Assembly (NCBI GenBank): GCA_017420625.1
Contig: JAFOIR010000145.1
Location: 1 to 6,579, forward strand
DNA from: Bacillota bacterium
GTDB lineage: Bacteria > Bacillota_A > Clostridia > Lachnospirales > Bianqueaceae
Direction of reading: 5' to 3'
DNA: 6,579 bases
Part shown: piece after piece, positions 5,270 to 6,579 of the stretch
Numbering within the stretch: position 1 is the first letter of the stretch
How the letters are laid out: each line of letters opens with the position of its first letter
The notes under the pieces: generated by a model
What the model saw: only the letters and a program-made list of their open reading frames with translations
Told to the model about the DNA's origin: nothing
Database searches by the model: none
Position numbers and translations under genes: made by a program

Positions 5270-6528
5270 CAATGGAAAGCTACCTCAGTGATGAGGGTAT
5301 CATCAAAAGTCGTTCCGGGATACGTGCTTTGGATATAGATCGTCACGCTTGCAGCATAGTGAATCATTTCAAAACTGCAAACCTGCATTTCAAACTTATC
5401 CTCCAGTACAATTGTCTCGCTGGTGGTATTGCCATCCGGCTCTTCAAATACGACCAGGATTTCTTTAGGACGACTGTTTTCGTAATACAGTTGATTGCTC
5501 TTATGATAACCTGCGTAAATCTCCATTCTGCTGATGGCGCAGGGGCTGTCAAGTTCCAGCTTCACCCACTCACCTTCACCATAGCCGGAAACTCCTTCGC
5601 ACCAGGCATTCGTTAAGGTTCCGTCAAAAGCCATTGCCGCGGAGTGATCGAGACCGAGGTCTGATTCATCGAGTTCGGAAGAAGCCGATGCGTTCACTAT
5701 TATCGGAGAGGATTGGATCTTCGCAACCGCCTGCAGCCAGGGCTGTCCCCATCCGGCAGCATTCGCTGCAGGGTAAGTCATCCCATTAATCAGCCATGCC
5801 TGAAACTCCACGCCTCTTGTCCTGAATACTCTCTGTTCTTCGGTAAGCTCCGTCCCGCCTTCAAAAAAGCTCTTCAGCCATTCGTAGGCTCTTCCCTGGC
5901 CGGCGCTCGTCTCCAGCGTTTCTCCATCTATCTGCACATCGAGAATGTCATAGGCAATATTGACTGCAAAGGGATCCGGCAATCCAGCAGCCGGTACTTC
6001 TGACTCTTCCGGGACAGGTGCGGAATCCTTTGACTCTTCTTCCGCAGGCTCAGAACTTTCCTCCGGCTGTGCTGCGGCAGACTCGCTGCTTTCTTCTGTC
6101 TGGGATTCCACAAGCTCGCTCATTTCTTCTGTCTGAGCTGTTTCTTCAGATGATACTTCGCTTGATTCTTCCATAGCTGAAGCTGCCGTATCTTCTGTTT
6201 TCTGCGGATCCTTTTCCGGACTTTCCTCATCAGCGGATTCTTCATGGCTGTGTTTTCGCGAACTCTCTTCTGCCTGATCCACCGGTTCGCGGCCAGCTTC
6301 CTTCATTCTTGAGCCAGCCACGATTCCGATCGCTATGATCAGACCGAGAATAATTACCCCAAGTACTGCAAGAATAACCTTACCCGCAGCGGATGATTTC
6401 GTATCATCTTTTGCATTGACTTTCACATTCTGCGGCGGGACAGCAGGGGTGACGGAAACAGGCTTTCCGCATTTCGTACAGAATCGTTCCCCTTCTTTTA
6501 ATGGATTGCCGCAATGATTACAAAACAT
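5269..6528 (-). CDS. Zinc-ribbon membrane protein with discoidin-like (NADase-type glycan-binding) domain
   Basis: A 419-residue protein with four parts. Residues 1-23 form a zinc ribbon (C3, C6, C17, C20; FCNHCG, FCTKCG). Residues about 49-71 are one strongly hydrophobic membrane helix. Residues about 78-182 are a low-complexity acidic Ser/Glu linker. Residues about 185-270 are a short folded part, followed at about 274-419 by a discoidin-like beta-sandwich with NAWCEGVSGYGEGEWVKLEL, IYAGYHKSNQLYYENSRPKE and a final DDTLITEVAFH. The last domain matches what I recall as the NADase-type glycan-binding domain of Firmicute surface proteins. The topology is probably ribbon inside, linker and binding domain outside. 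The start is ATG 6528 with AGGAAGGAA about 9-10 bases upstream and a promoter just beyond. It is the first gene of a pair with the dipeptidase lipoprotein. The ligand is unknown; wall or glycan binding is inference. Confidence 0.87.
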   Translation of the reverse strand: MFCNHCGNPLKEGERFCTKCGKPVSVTPAVPPQNVKVNAKDDTKSSAAGKVILAVLGVIILGLIIAIGIVAGSRMKEAGREPVDQAEESSRKHSHEESADEESPEKDPQKTEDTAASAMEESSEVSSEETAQTEEMSELVESQTEESSESAAAQPEESSEPAEEESKDSAPVPEESEVPAAGLPDPFAVNIAYDILDVQIDGETLETSAGQGRAYEWLKSFFEGGTELTEEQRVFRTRGVEFQAWLINGMTYPAANAAGWGQPWLQAVAKIQSSPIIVNASASSELDESDLGLDHSAAMAFDGTLTNAWCEGVSGYGEGEWVKLELDSPCAISRMEIYAGYHKSNQLYYENSRPKEILVVFEEPDGNTTSETIVLEDKFEMQVCSFEMIHYAASVTIYIQSTYPGTTFDDTLITEVAFH

Positions 6529-6562
6529 CTTTCAGATTCCTTCCTGTTTTGAATATACGCAT

Positions 6563-6571
6563 ATTATACCA
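6563..6571 (-). promoter_or_regulatory. Extended -10 promoter for the envelope-protein pair
   Basis: On the minus strand TGGTATAAT is a perfect -10 (6563-6568) with the TGn extension. It lies about 35 bases before ATG 6528, giving a leader of about 28 bases. The -35 region falls outside the window. Confidence 0.7.
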
Positions 6572-6579
6572 CTTTATCA

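Noticed and set aside
5270..5272. TTG as the start of the VanX-like gene
   Set aside because: The next codon is ATG at 5269, which fits TGATG coupling. TTG adds only one residue and has no better RBS spacing.
1..6579. tRNA, rRNA, CRISPR array, insertion sequence or phage attachment site
   Set aside because: No cloverleaf, repeat array, transposase or terminal inverted repeats could be seen on either strand.

Overview
The window looks like chromosomal DNA of an anaerobic Firmicute, most likely a gut Clostridia member of the Lachnospiraceae/Eubacteriales type. The reasons are strong AGGAGG-type ribosome binding sites, sigma-A-like promoters, a split transketolase, lipoprotein and zinc-ribbon/discoidin envelope proteins, and a 4Fe-4S/flavin oxidoreductase pair. 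This placement is inference from gene style, not from a marker gene. Every supported gene lies on the minus strand, so the window is described here from right (high coordinate) to left.

Right part (about 6570 to 4427): an extended -10 promoter at the edge drives a two-gene unit. The first gene encodes a zinc-ribbon / single-membrane-helix / acidic-linker / discoidin-like (NADase-type glycan-binding) protein. It is coupled (TGATG) to a VanX-type D-Ala-D-Ala dipeptidase lipoprotein that also has an acidic Ser/Glu-rich linker. Both products should sit in or on the cell envelope.

Middle (about 4348 to 3839): a second promoter with a perfect 8-bp inverted repeat at its start site precedes two small four-cysteine zinc-ribbon proteins that overlap by ATGA.

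Third block (3819 to 2356): a good promoter and a strong RBS lead into a damaged operon. The first 36-37 codons of a short-chain dehydrogenase (SDR) run straight into the last third of a transketolase N-terminal subunit, in a different reading frame. This points to a deletion of roughly 1.2 kb (or an assembly join). The downstream transketolase C-terminal subunit is complete, and an intrinsic terminator follows it.

Left block (2340 to 1): a near-consensus promoter drives an FAD enzyme that closely resembles, from memory, the polyenoic fatty acid (linoleate) isomerase PAI of Propionibacterium/Cutibacterium acnes. In this sequence it is interrupted by a one-base frameshift in a short A/G run near codon 27. 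A 4Fe-4S oxidoreductase follows 43 bp downstream and runs off the left edge.

The two points most worth checking are the SDR/transketolase deletion fusion and the frameshifted PAI-like gene with its Fe-S partner. Two broken genes within about 1.6 kb could mean real decay of accessory metabolism or sequence/assembly error.
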